Source: Sphingomonas kyeonggiensis (GTDB lineage: Bacteria; Pseudomonadota; Alphaproteobacteria; Sphingomonadales; Sphingomonadaceae). From it: a stretch of DNA of 64,000 bases. Where the stretch lies: contig NZ_JAUSTJ010000002.1 in assembly GCF_030812785.1 (NCBI RefSeq), positions 62,001 through 126,000 of the forward strand, given 5' to 3'. The notes below the pieces were generated by a model, which was not told where the DNA came from, did no database searches, and saw nothing but the letters and a program-made list of their open reading frames with translations. Numbering within the stretch: the first letter of the stretch is position 1; the number at the start of each line of letters is the position of its first letter. The position numbers and the translations under genes are program-made. Of the stretch, positions 1 to 8,418 are shown piece by piece.

Positions 1-908
1 TGATCGCCGCGCCTGCTGTCGCCCAGCAGCAGCGATCGGCCCCCTTCGTCATCGCCGAGACCGGCCAGGGCTTCGCCCACTTGGACGACGCGGTGAACGC
101 GGTCCGCGACGGCACGGCCACCATCCTGATCGCGCCGGGCACCTACCGCGAGTGTACCGTCCAGACCGGCGGCAAGATCACGTTCAAGGCGGTCCAGCCC
201 GGCACCGCGATCTTCGAGAACCAGGTCTGCGAGGAAAAGGCCGCCTTCGTGCTGCGCGGGCGCGGCTCGGCGGTGGATGGCGTGGTCTTCCGCGGCTTCG
301 CGGTGCCCGACGGCAATGGCGCCGGCATCCGCATCGAGATGGGCGACCTCACCGTCACCAACTCGATGTTCCTCGACAGCCAGGAAGGCATCCTCGGCGG
401 CGGGCACGAGACGGTGCGCCGCATCACCATCGACCACACCACTTTCGCCGGGCTCGGCCAGTGCGAGACCGAGAATTGCAGCCACGCGATCTATCTCGCG
501 GTGGACGGCGACGTGATCGTCACCAACTCGCGCTTCGAGCGCGGCACCGGCGGCCACTACGTCAAGCTGCGCGCCCGTCGGGTGACGATCACCGGCAACA
601 GCTTCGACGATTCGAAGGGTAACAAGACCAACTACATGATCGACCTGTCCGAGGGTGGCACCGGCGCGATCACCGGCAACACCTTCGTCCAGGGGCCGCG
701 CAAGGAGAACAGCTCGGGCCTGATCGTGGTCGCGGCAGAGGGCCGGACCTATCCGTCGACCGGTCTGCGCATCGAAGGCAACACCGCGACGCTGGCGCCC
801 GGCGCGCCGGGTAACCCGGCCTTCGTCGCGGACTTCACCGGCCAGGTGGGACCGCTCGGCCAGAACGACCTCGGCCCCGGCATCCGCATCTTCGAGCGGC
901 GGCGGTAA
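1..908 (+). CDS. Secreted right-handed parallel beta-helix protein, 5' end missing
   Basis: The reading frame is open from the first bases of the window (codons begin at base 3), so the true start lies upstream. The visible N-terminus reads IAAPAVAQQQ, which looks like the end of a signal peptide and points to export. The body alternates short beta strands with Asn/Gly turns (VTNSMF, ITGNSF, ITGNTF, IEGNTA), the pattern of right-handed parallel beta-helix proteins such as pectate-lyase-like or NosD-like folds. Such proteins often bind or cleave polysaccharide, but I see no catalytic signature that fixes a substrate. A TTG at 81 could be mistaken for a start, but it lies inside the continuous frame. 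The palindromic repeat at 910-1012 follows directly. Confidence 0.8.
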   Translation, partial: IAAPAVAQQQRSAPFVIAETGQGFAHLDDAVNAVRDGTATILIAPGTYRECTVQTGGKITFKAVQPGTAIFENQVCEEKAAFVLRGRGSAVDGVVFRGFAVPDGNGAGIRIEMGDLTVTNSMFLDSQEGILGGGHETVRRITIDHTTFAGLGQCETENCSHAIYLAVDGDVIVTNSRFERGTGGHYVKLRARRVTITGNSFDDSKGNKTNYMIDLSEGGTGAITGNTFVQGPRKENSSGLIVVAAEGRTYPSTGLRIEGNTATLAPGAPGNPAFVADFTGQVGPLGQNDLGPGIRIFERRR

Positions 909-909
909 T

Positions 910-1012
910 CTCCCTCTCCCCGCTTGCGGGGAGAGGGCGGGGGAGAGGGGCCTGTCGAAGGCACCTGAACTCCCTCTCTCCCCGGCCCTCTCCCCTGAAG
1001 GGGAGAGGGAGT
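910..1012. repeat. GC-rich palindromic intergenic repeat (two hairpins)
   Basis: Two hairpins in tandem: CTCTCCCCGC/GCGGGGAGAG at about 915-936, and CCCTCTCCCC/GGGGAGAGGG at about 987-1010. The second is nearly identical to the repeat at 5749-5788. It lies between convergent genes and may also help stop transcription, though it lacks a clear T tract. Confidence 0.75.
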
Positions 1013-1015
1013 GGA

Positions 1016-1363
1016 TCAGCCCCTGTTCGAAATCTGGAATCGGTTCCCGTCCGGGTCATGCCCGTCGCAGAACGCGGTCTCGTCGAACCGGCTCACCTTG
1101 CCCATCTTCACGCCGCGCGCGATCAGCTCGGCGCGCACCGCCTCCACGTCCGCGGCGAAGAAGGTGATCTTGTGCGCACCCGCTTCGCCACTGCCGCCAC
1201 CCCGGCCGGCGTGGATCGCCAGCCGGATCGGCCCCGCGTCGAAATCCGCCCAGCCGTCCTCCTCCTCGGCGAGCTCCAGCCCCAGAACGTCGCGATAGAA
1301 ATCGCGCATCGCGGCGAAGTTCGTCGTGAAGACGATGACCCGGCGGACTTCCAGGCGGATCAC
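1016..1363 (-). CDS. VOC-family (glyoxalase/bleomycin resistance-like) protein
   Basis: A protein of 115 residues with the single-module VOC layout: VIVFTTNFAAMRDFYRDVLGLEL at the N-terminus is the beta-alpha-beta start of the fold, and FCDGHDPDGNRFQISNRG at the end is the typical closing D-P-D-G-N strand. Family members bind a divalent metal and include lyases, dioxygenases and antibiotic-binding proteins; the substrate cannot be told here. It starts with GTG at 1363, overlapping the stop of the upstream phosphatase by four bases (GTGA), which suggests translational coupling. A function tied to the phosphatase is not evident. Confidence 0.8.
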   Translation of the reverse strand: MIRLEVRRVIVFTTNFAAMRDFYRDVLGLELAEEEDGWADFDAGPIRLAIHAGRGGGSGEAGAHKITFFAADVEAVRAELIARGVKMGKVSRFDETAFCDGHDPDGNRFQISNRG

Positions 1364-3015
1364 TTGCAGGTGTCACCCTGGCCGGCATCCAGGTCGAGGC
1401 AGCGGCCGTCGATCGCCACCGGCACCGGCACATGGATCATCGCCGCCAGCGTCGGGGCGATGTCCACCGTCTCCACCGACAGCGGCTGCTCGAATCCGGT
1501 CATGCCCTTGCGCCAGAACAGGATCGGCACGCGGCGGTCATAGTCCCAGAAGCTGCCATGGGTGGCGATCGAGCCGCCCTCGGTGCCGGCGATCGGCGTG
1601 ACGCGCGGCTTGAGCGCGATCACCAGGTCGCCCGAGCGCTGCGGATCGTAGGAGGCGCGGGCACGCTCGAGCAGGCTCCACGTCTCGGGCGGGGTGTGGA
1701 CGATCGGCGTCGCCGCGATCTGGGCGCGGGTGAACACTGCCTCGACCTGCGGATTGGCGGTCCAGCGCTTGATCGCCTCCGCCTGCACGCGGCCGCGGTC
1801 CGCCTTGCTCAGGTCCGGCGCGAGATAGACGTCGCCCGAATTGCCGCCAACCAGCACCGCACCCCTGATGTTCAGCGCCGCACCGATCTCCTTGCCCATC
1901 GTCTTGGCGTCGAGCCCCTTGGCGATGCGCGCCGCCATCGGCGCGGCATGCTCGCGGTTGCGCTCGGGCATGTCATGGCCGCCATGGTCGGCGGTCAGCA
2001 CCACGGCATAGTCGATGCCGGTCTTGTCGAGCACCGCGAACAGCTTGCCGAGCGTCTGGTCGAGCGAGAGCAGCTGCAGGCACATCTCGCTGCCCTCGGT
2101 GCCCAGCGTATGGCCGACATAGTCGGTGGCCGAGGCGCCGACGATCAGCAGGTCGGTATGGCCCGACTGGCCGAGCTTCATGTCGGTCGCCAGGCCGGCG
2201 GCGGTCGCCACGATCGCCTCGTCGAACTCGGGCGAGGCGCGGAAGGCGATGCTGTTGCCCGCCGCGCGCGCGAAGCGGCCGGCGCCCACGCTGCGGCTGG
2301 GGTTGAGCTGGAAGGCGCGGCTGCGCGCCTGGCAGAAGGGCGGCAGCTCGAGGGGCTCCTGCGCCTCGCCGATGCGCTTGGTCACGTTCGCGTTCATCCG
2401 CGTGACCATCGCCGGCTCGGCGCGACCGGCATAGGAGACGAACGCCTTGCCGTTCCACCACCAGATCTCGTCGGTCTTGTGGCCGCCCATCATCACCGCG
2501 GCGCGGTCCTTGCCCGCCACCGAGACGACGCGGCTCTGCGGATCGGCCAGCTTCATCCACTCGCCCAGCGTCGGCACCTTCAGATGCTTGTCCGAGACGG
2601 TGTAGCTGTTCGAATTGCTGCCGGGCACGCTCTCGTCCTCGGCGCAATAGACGGTCTTGTCCTCGCGCGGGGCGCTGAAATCGGTCCAGTCATTGGCGAT
2701 GATGCCAGTCTTGGCCGGATGGTCGCCGGTCAGGATCGTCGAGTGGCCGGGGCAGGTCTCGGTCGCCGCGTGGCTCTGATAGCCCGAGGGGAAGACCGCG
2801 CCGGTCATCAACCGCGCGAAGCCCGCGCTGAACTGCGCGCGATATTCCGCGAACAGGTCGGCCGAGAACTGGTCGACCGAGACCACCACCACCAGCGACG
2901 GCGCGGCGCGCGGCGCCTCGGAAGGGACGATCTGCGCCGGCGGGGTCTCCTGCGCGGCGAGCGGTGCTGCAGCGAGCAGCGCGACGGCTGCCGCGAGCGG
3001 ACGGAACGACTTCAT
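1360..3015 (-). CDS. phoK: PhoK-type secreted alkaline phosphatase
   Basis: The 551-residue protein starts at ATG 3015 with a signal peptide (MKSFRPLAAAVALLAAAPLAA). An open frame continues upstream to about 3738, but it lies opposite dsbD and lacks support. The protein closely follows my recollection of PhoK from Sphingomonas sp. BSAR-1, a monomeric Zn/Ca alkaline phosphatase of the nucleotide pyrophosphatase/phosphodiesterase superfamily: metal ligand D48 in VSVDQFSADLF, nucleophile T87 in ATETCPGHST, a second metal motif SATDYVGHT, and TADHGGHDMPER. The expected activity is release of phosphate from organic esters in the periplasm or outside the cell. It is transcribed with the VOC gene and diverges from dsbD across 78 bp. 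Pho regulation is plausible, but I did not find a convincing Pho box. Confidence 0.88.
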   Translation of the reverse strand: MKSFRPLAAAVALLAAAPLAAQETPPAQIVPSEAPRAAPSLVVVVSVDQFSADLFAEYRAQFSAGFARLMTGAVFPSGYQSHAATETCPGHSTILTGDHPAKTGIIANDWTDFSAPREDKTVYCAEDESVPGSNSNSYTVSDKHLKVPTLGEWMKLADPQSRVVSVAGKDRAAVMMGGHKTDEIWWWNGKAFVSYAGRAEPAMVTRMNANVTKRIGEAQEPLELPPFCQARSRAFQLNPSRSVGAGRFARAAGNSIAFRASPEFDEAIVATAAGLATDMKLGQSGHTDLLIVGASATDYVGHTLGTEGSEMCLQLLSLDQTLGKLFAVLDKTGIDYAVVLTADHGGHDMPERNREHAAPMAARIAKGLDAKTMGKEIGAALNIRGAVLVGGNSGDVYLAPDLSKADRGRVQAEAIKRWTANPQVEAVFTRAQIAATPIVHTPPETWSLLERARASYDPQRSGDLVIALKPRVTPIAGTEGGSIATHGSFWDYDRRVPILFWRKGMTGFEQPLSVETVDIAPTLAAMIHVPVPVAIDGRCLDLDAGQGDTCK

Positions 3016-3093
3016 GCTTTGGCCACCTCCGGCGTGTTCAAATCCTGCCGGGCTGCTATTGGGCCAACAGCTCTTCCACGGCAAGGACGCTCC

Positions 3094-5118
3094 ATGGCGA
3101 CGGTTCGTTTCGGATTGATGGCGTTGATGTTCTGGTTGTTTGCCGGCGTGGCGATGGCCCAGGCGCCCGGCGAGCAGCATGTGCGGATCGATCTGGTTGC
3201 CGAGAGTGACCGCCCCGCCCCCGGCAGCGAGGTCACGCTCGCGCTCGCCTCGGTGCCCGAGAAGGGCTGGCATGCCTATTGGCTCAACCCCGGTGACGCC
3301 GGCCTGCCGGCGCGGGCCGAATGGACCCTGCCCCAGGGCGCTAGCACCGGCGACTTCCGCTATCCGGTGCCACAGCGGCTGATGATCGCCGGACTGATGA
3401 ACTATGTCTATGAAGGCCCCTTCGCGCCGCTGGTGACGCTCAAGGTCCCGGCCGATGCAAAGGGTGCGTTCCCGATCCGGCTGAAGCTCAGCTATCTCGT
3501 CTGCACCGACGCGATCTGCGTGCCGGGCAAGGCGGACCTGTCGACCACGCTCCAGATCGGCGACGGCAGCGTCGCCCCCGATCGCCGTGCCCGGTTCGAT
3601 GCCTGGCGCGCGGCACTCCCGAAGCCGCTCGGTTCGGAAGGGACCTATCAGGTTACGGGCAAGGCGCTGCGCTTCGCCGTGCCGTTCCCCGCCGCGGCCA
3701 AGGCGGAGGGCGAGGGCTATTTCTTCCCGGCCACCCACGGTGCGTTCGACTATGCCGCGCCCCAGAAAGTGGTGCGCGACGGCGATCGGGTGGTGGTCGA
3801 TACCGCGGGCGTGAAGTCGGTCGGGCCGATCGAGGGGCTGCTGGCGTTCGGCAAGCAGGGCTTCTGGGTCAAGGCGGTGCCCGGCACGGTTCCGGTGGCC
3901 AGCGGTGCCGCACCGGCTGCGCAGTTGCCGTGGACCGGCGCGGTCCTGGCTTTCCTCGGCGCGGTACTGGGCGGGCTGATCCTAAACATCATGCCCTGCG
4001 TCTTCCCGATCCTCAGCCTGAAGGCGCTGAGCCTCGCCAAGGCCAATGCCGAGGGCGGCAGCCCGCGTGCCGAGGCGCTCGCCTATACCGCGGGCGTGGT
4101 GCTGGTCTGCCTAGTGCTGGGCGGCGCGTTGCTCGCGCTCCGCGCCGGCGGGGCGACGCTCGGCTGGGCGTTCCAGCTCCAGGATCCGCGCGTGATCCTC
4201 GTGCTGCTGCTGCTCGTCACCGGCATCTCGTTCAACCTTGCCGGCCTGTTCGAGCTGTCCGCGCCGGGCTTCGTCAACCGTGCCGCGTCGAAGGGCACCG
4301 GCGGCGCCTTCGCCACCGGCGCGCTCGCTGCGTTCGTGGCGACGCCCTGCACCGGACCGTTCATGGGCGCGGCGCTGGGCGCCGCGCTGGTCCTGCCCTG
4401 GCCGGCCGCGCTGGCGGTGTTCGGCGGCCTCGGCCTCGGCATCGCCTTGCCCTTCCTGCTGCTCGGCTTCATCCCGCCGCTGCGCCGCCTGCTGCCCAAG
4501 CCGGGCGCCTGGATGGAGACGCTGCGCCGCATCCTCTCGGTGCCGATGTTCCTCACCGCGCTGGCACTCGCCTGGGTGCTGGGGCGGCAGGCGGGCGTGC
4601 CGGGCATGACGATCGGTCTGGCCGCGGCGCTGCTCGCGACGCTCGGCCTGTGGTGGACGGGCTTGCGCCAGCGCAAGGGCAAGACGCTCGCCTGGGCGCC
4701 GGCGGGGGTGCTGTTGCTGGTCGCTATCAGCGCGATCGCTTTCGTCCAGGCGGCGCCGGCGGAGAGCAAGGCGGTGTCCGGCGCCGAGAAGTTCAGCGAG
4801 GCACGGCTTGCCGAGCTGACCGCGCAGGGCAAGCCGGTCTTCGCCTATTTCACCGCCGACTGGTGCCTCACCTGCAAGGTCAACGAGAAGGCGGTGATCG
4901 AGACCGCTGCGGTCGAGAAGGCGCTGGCCGACAACAAGGTTACCGTGCTGGTCGGCGACTGGACCGATGGCGACCCTGTGCTCGGCCGCTTCATCGAGCG
5001 GCACAACCGTGCGGGCGTTCCGCTCTATCTGTGGTACAAGCCGGGCGAGGCCGAGCCGCGAGTCCTGCCCCAGATCCTCACGCAGGACATGCTGCGCGAC
5101 CTCGCAAGCGGGGGCTGA
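3094..5118 (+). CDS. dsbD: Thiol:disulfide interchange protein DsbD (DsbD/ScsB-like)
   Basis: A 674-residue inner-membrane protein starting at ATG 3094. It has a signal peptide (about 1-22), a periplasmic N-terminal domain with a Cys pair (C137 and C142 in LVCTDAICV), a CcdA-like membrane domain from about residue 277 with Cys in NIMPCVFP (C302) and VATPCTGP (C419), and a C-terminal periplasmic thioredoxin domain with the active site CLTC (591-594). This full relay carries reducing equivalents from cytoplasmic thioredoxin to periplasmic substrates. A redoxin gene follows 14 bp later and is a likely partner. The frame upstream of 3094 is open but lies opposite phoK, so this start is preferred. 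Confidence 0.92.
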   Translation: MATVRFGLMALMFWLFAGVAMAQAPGEQHVRIDLVAESDRPAPGSEVTLALASVPEKGWHAYWLNPGDAGLPARAEWTLPQGASTGDFRYPVPQRLMIAGLMNYVYEGPFAPLVTLKVPADAKGAFPIRLKLSYLVCTDAICVPGKADLSTTLQIGDGSVAPDRRARFDAWRAALPKPLGSEGTYQVTGKALRFAVPFPAAAKAEGEGYFFPATHGAFDYAAPQKVVRDGDRVVVDTAGVKSVGPIEGLLAFGKQGFWVKAVPGTVPVASGAAPAAQLPWTGAVLAFLGAVLGGLILNIMPCVFPILSLKALSLAKANAEGGSPRAEALAYTAGVVLVCLVLGGALLALRAGGATLGWAFQLQDPRVILVLLLLVTGISFNLAGLFELSAPGFVNRAASKGTGGAFATGALAAFVATPCTGPFMGAALGAALVLPWPAALAVFGGLGLGIALPFLLLGFIPPLRRLLPKPGAWMETLRRILSVPMFLTALALAWVLGRQAGVPGMTIGLAAALLATLGLWWTGLRQRKGKTLAWAPAGVLLLVAISAIAFVQAAPAESKAVSGAEKFSEARLAELTAQGKPVFAYFTADWCLTCKVNEKAVIETAAVEKALADNKVTVLVGDWTDGDPVLGRFIERHNRAGVPLYLWYKPGEAEPRVLPQILTQDMLRDLASGG

Positions 5119-5132
5119 AGAGGAGAGCGAAG

Positions 5133-5747
5133 ATGATTCATCGCATGCTGGTCGATGCCGCGGTCGTTGCGGCAGGTATCGCTGCCGCCCCGCTGATGGC
5201 CGAGCCCGAGGTCGCCGCCACCGTCCCCAATTTCCGCGCCCTCGACATGACCGGCAAGGTCGTCGACCTCTCCGCCTATCGCGGCAAGACCGTGGTGCTC
5301 GAATGGAACAACCCCGGCTGCCCCTTCGTGAAGAAGCATTATGGCAGCGGCAACATGCAGAAGACCCAGGCCGCGGCGACCGCGCAGGGCGTGGTCTGGC
5401 TGACGATCAACTCGGGCGCGCCGGGCCAGCAGGGCCATATGACCGGGCCCGAGGCACAGAAGTTCGTGGCGGGCGCCAAGGCCAGGCCGACCGCCTATCT
5501 GCTCGACCCCAAGGGGCTGGTCGGCAAGGGCTATGGCGCTAAGACCACGCCGCACCTGTACATCATCGATGGCAAGGGCCAGCTCGCCTATAAGGGCGGG
5601 ATCGACGACAAGCCGACCGCCGATGTCGGGGACATCGCCGGCGCCCGCAACCACGTCCTCGCCGCGCTGGCCGAGATCCGTGCGGGCAAGGCGGTATCGG
5701 TGCCCGAGACGCGCCCCTATGGCTGCAGCGTCAAATACGCGAGCTGA
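5133..5747 (+). CDS. Exported redoxin (AhpC/TSA-like thioredoxin-fold protein)
   Basis: A 204-residue protein starting at ATG 5133 behind a purine-rich ribosome site (GAGGAGAG), with a short export signal ending near APLMA. The thioredoxin-fold peroxiredoxin/redoxin domain carries one active-site Cys, C63 in NPGCPFVKKHY, followed by TAYLLD and the TTPHLYIID strand containing the cis-Pro. There is no CxxC; a second Cys sits near the C-terminus (YGCSVKY). This fits a thioredoxin-dependent peroxidase-like reductase that could be kept reduced by DsbD, encoded just upstream. The substrate is unknown. Confidence 0.8.
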   Translation: MIHRMLVDAAVVAAGIAAAPLMAEPEVAATVPNFRALDMTGKVVDLSAYRGKTVVLEWNNPGCPFVKKHYGSGNMQKTQAAATAQGVVWLTINSGAPGQQGHMTGPEAQKFVAGAKARPTAYLLDPKGLVGKGYGAKTTPHLYIIDGKGQLAYKGGIDDKPTADVGDIAGARNHVLAALAEIRAGKAVSVPETRPYGCSVKYAS

Positions 5748-5748
5748 T

Positions 5749-5788
5749 CTCCCTCTCCCCGGCCCTCTCCCCTAAAGGGGAGAGGGAG
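5749..5788. repeat. GC-rich palindromic intergenic repeat
   Basis: A hairpin of CCCTCTCCCC and GGGGAGAGGG around CTAAA, preceded by a half copy of the arm. It matches the repeat at 969-1012 almost base for base and follows the redoxin stop directly. Confidence 0.75.
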
Positions 5789-5859
5789 TACCCCCTTGTG
5801 CAACGCAGCAAAGCGATGCAGCATGGAACCCGCTGATAATATCGGCATTTGGGAGGCGC

Positions 5860-7296
5860 ATGGGGGCACCGGGAGCGTTCGACGAAATCTGGGGGCATGG
5901 CGGGCCTGAGCGTCCGCGCGCCGAATTCGCTGCGCTGTCGCAATGGCTGGCCGAAACCGATGCCGCCGAGCTTCAGCGCCGCCAGCAATCCGCCGAGGCC
6001 GCCTTCCGCCAGCTGGGCATTACCTTCGCGGTCTATGGCGACACCGAGGCGGCGGAGCGGATCATCCCGTTCGACATCGTCCCCCGCGTCTTCCTCGCCG
6101 GCGAATGGCAGCGGCTCTCCGAGGGGCTGGTCCAGCGGGTCGAGGCGATCAACGCCTTTCTCGAAGACATTTACGGCGAGCGGCGGATCCTCAAGGAAGG
6201 GATCATCCCGCCCGAGCTGATCTACCTCAACGAGCAGTTCCGCGCCGAGGTCGACGGCGTCCGTCCGCCCCACGGCGTCTGGGCGCATATCTGCGGCATC
6301 GACCTGGTCCGCACCGGCCCGGACGCGTTCTATGTGCTGGAGGACAATGCCCGCACCCCCTCCGGCGTCTCCTATATGCTGGAGAATCGCGAGGCGATGA
6401 TCCGGCTCTGCCCCGAGCTGTTCCGCGACTTCCGCGTGGCGCCGGTCGACTCCTATCCGGACATGCTGCTCAAGACGATGCAGTCCGTCGCGCCGGGCAA
6501 CAATCCCCGCCCAGTCTGCGTCGTGCTCACCCCCGGCCATTTCAACTCGGCCTATTACGAGCATAGCTTCCTCGCGGACTCGATGGGCGTCGAGCTGGTC
6601 GAGGCGGCGGACCTGGTCGTCGACGACGATGTCGTCTGGATGCAGACCATTGCGGGGCGCGTGAAGGTCGACGTGATCTATCGCCGGATCGACGACGACT
6701 TCCTCGATCCGCTGGTGTTTCGCCCGGATTCGATGCTCGGCGTCCCCGGCATCATGGCCGCCTACCGCGCCGGCAATGTCGCGATCCTCAACGCCCCGGG
6801 CAACGGCATCGCCGACGACAAGGCGATCTACAGCTACGTGCCCGAGATCGTCCGCTTCTATTCGGGCGGCGAGGCCAAGCTGCCCAATGTCGAGACCTAT
6901 CGCTGCCGCGAGCCGCAGGCGCTGAAATATGTCCTCGATCGCCTGCCCGAGCTGGTGGTCAAGCTGGTCGATGGCTCGGGCGGCTACGGCATGCTCGTCG
7001 GCCCCACCGCGACGAAAGCCCAGATCGAGGAGTTCCGCGCCGCGCTGGTCGCCGAGCCCCACCGCTACATCGCCCAGCCGACCCTCGCGCTCTCCACCGT
7101 ACCGACTTTGGTCGAGCAGGGCCTAGCCCCGCGCCATGTCGATTTCCGCCCGTTCGTGCTGACCGGCAGCGACGGCGTCCGCGTCGCGCCGGGCGGGCTC
7201 ACCCGGGTCGCCCTCCGGGAAGGCTCGCTGGTGGTCAACTCCAGCCAGGGCGGCGGCACCAAGGACAGCTTCGTCCTGCTGGACGACGGGGCATGA
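5860..7296 (+). CDS. Circularly permuted ATP-grasp type 2 protein (amidoligase-like)
   Basis: A 478-residue protein with the hallmarks of the CP_ATPgrasp family (older DUF404/DUF407): RIIPFDIVPRVF early, then YVLEDNARTPSGVSYMLENR, a central VDVIYRRIDDDFLDPL with acidic metal-binding residues, NAPGNGIADDKAIYSYVPEIV, and VVKLVDGSGGYGMLVG as the glycine-rich nucleotide loop. ATP-grasp enzymes form acyl-phosphate intermediates and amide bonds. Comparative genomics predicts that this family, with alpha-E and transglutaminase-like neighbours, makes or removes a peptide tag or metabolite, but no substrate is established. It heads the three-gene module 5860-9231. The start ATG 5860 follows GGGAGG. 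Confidence 0.88.
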   Translation: MGAPGAFDEIWGHGGPERPRAEFAALSQWLAETDAAELQRRQQSAEAAFRQLGITFAVYGDTEAAERIIPFDIVPRVFLAGEWQRLSEGLVQRVEAINAFLEDIYGERRILKEGIIPPELIYLNEQFRAEVDGVRPPHGVWAHICGIDLVRTGPDAFYVLEDNARTPSGVSYMLENREAMIRLCPELFRDFRVAPVDSYPDMLLKTMQSVAPGNNPRPVCVVLTPGHFNSAYYEHSFLADSMGVELVEAADLVVDDDVVWMQTIAGRVKVDVIYRRIDDDFLDPLVFRPDSMLGVPGIMAAYRAGNVAILNAPGNGIADDKAIYSYVPEIVRFYSGGEAKLPNVETYRCREPQALKYVLDRLPELVVKLVDGSGGYGMLVGPTATKAQIEEFRAALVAEPHRYIAQPTLALSTVPTLVEQGLAPRHVDFRPFVLTGSDGVRVAPGGLTRVALREGSLVVNSSQGGGTKDSFVLLDDGA

Positions 7297-7313
7297 GGAG
7301 GCAGCTCACCCAT

Positions 7314-7462
7314 TCCTCCCTCGCTCGCAGAGCGGGGGAGGGGGACCGCCGGCGAAGCCGGTGGTGGAGGGGGCATGGCCACTGGCGCCCCGCTCGTGGT
7401 GAGGCCCCCTCCACCACGCCGCTGCGCGTCGTGGTCCCCCTCCCCCGCTTCGCGAGGGAGGA
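7314..7462. repeat. Large nested palindromic repeat, copy 1
   Basis: The left arm (TCCTCCCTCGCT, then GGGGGAGGGGGACCGCC and GGTGGTGGAGGGGG) is mirrored by the right arm (CCCCCTCCACCACG, then GGTCCCCCTCCCCC and CGCGAGGGAGGA). A related copy lies at 9233-9377. The right end of this copy supplies the GAGGGAGGA ribosome-binding site of the next gene (ATG 7469). Confidence 0.85.
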
Positions 7463-7468
7463 TTTCCC

Positions 7469-8410
7469 ATGCTGATGCTCTCCCGCACTGCCGCCGCGCT
7501 CTACTGGCTCGGCCGCTATCTTGAGCGTGCCGACTTCATCGCCCGGCTTGTCGAGGCGACGATCCGCCTCGATGCGCTCTCCACCCGCCCGGCCGGCGAG
7601 GCCGCCTGGCAGAGCGCGCTCGCCGTCACCTATACCGACGAGGCCTTCGCCCTGACCGGCGATGAGTTGACCCAGGCCAGGGTCGCCCGCTTCCTCACCC
7701 TCGACGACAGCCATCCCGGCTCGATCGTCCGCTGCCTCGACCGCGCGCGCAACAATGCCCGCGCGGTGCGCACCGCGCTCACCCGCGAGGCCTGGACGGC
7801 GATCAACCGCGCCTGGCTGCTGTTCCAGAACCGCCAGACCACCGGCGGCGCCACCGCGACGCTCAACCTGCTCGAACAGGTCAAGGGCGAGACCCGCGGC
7901 TTCGAAGGCGCGATCCACCGGATGATGCGCAACGAGGCGACGCTGCTGATCCAGCTCGGCGCCGCGATCGAGCGCGCGGACAACACCGCGCGGCTGGTCG
8001 ACGTGAAATACCATCTGCTCCTCCCCGAGGGCGAGCAGGTCGGTGGCGTGGTCGATCGCGACCAGTGGAACACGATCCTCCAGACCGTCTCCGCGGTGAA
8101 CGCCTATCGCTGGCTCTACAATGACGGGCTCCAGCCGGCGAACGTCATCGACCTGCTCATCAGCCGCGCCGAGCTGCCGCGCAGCCTTGCCGCCTGTGTC
8201 GAGGAAGTCGTGGCGCTGCTCAACGCGCTTGCCAAGCGCACCGGGCTGCAGGGCGAGGCGGACCGCATGGCCCGCGCCCGCATGGCCCGCGCGCAGAAGA
8301 CGCGGACCCATGACGTGATCGTCTCCGGCCTGCACGAGCATCTCGAGGCCTTTGTCGGCGAGAACGCCCTGCTCGACGGCGCGATCGCCCGGCAGTTCAG
8401 GTTCATCTAG
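7469..8410 (+). CDS. Alpha-E domain protein (DUF403)
   Basis: A 313-residue, mostly helical protein typical of the alpha-E family: it opens with MLSRTAAALYWLGRYLERADFIARLVE, the conserved W-x-x-R-x-x-E-R-x-E-like start, and includes SIVRCLDRARNNARAVR, a near-diagnostic motif, plus AAIERADNTARLVDVKY and a C-terminal MARAQKTRTHDVIVSGLHEHL. Alpha-E proteins are found almost only next to CP-ATP-grasp and transglutaminase-like genes, as here, and are thought to work with them. No catalytic residues are known. It starts at ATG 7469, with the ribosome site provided by the end of the palindromic repeat, and is followed 8 bp later by the transglutaminase-like gene. Confidence 0.9.
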   Translation: MLMLSRTAAALYWLGRYLERADFIARLVEATIRLDALSTRPAGEAAWQSALAVTYTDEAFALTGDELTQARVARFLTLDDSHPGSIVRCLDRARNNARAVRTALTREAWTAINRAWLLFQNRQTTGGATATLNLLEQVKGETRGFEGAIHRMMRNEATLLIQLGAAIERADNTARLVDVKYHLLLPEGEQVGGVVDRDQWNTILQTVSAVNAYRWLYNDGLQPANVIDLLISRAELPRSLAACVEEVVALLNALAKRTGLQGEADRMARARMARAQKTRTHDVIVSGLHEHLEAFVGENALLDGAIARQFRFI

Positions 8411-8418
8411 GAGCCGGC

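Noticed and set aside
3016..3093. tRNA-like T-arm sequence (GTTCAAATCC) between phoK and dsbD
   Set aside because: The stem and loop sizes do not fit a tRNA, and no acceptor or anticodon arms can be drawn in the 78-bp gap.
1432..3093. Long open frame running upstream of dsbD
   Set aside because: It lies wholly opposite phoK. Arg/Ala-rich composition is typical of antisense frames in high-GC DNA, and the DsbD signal peptide begins at 3094.
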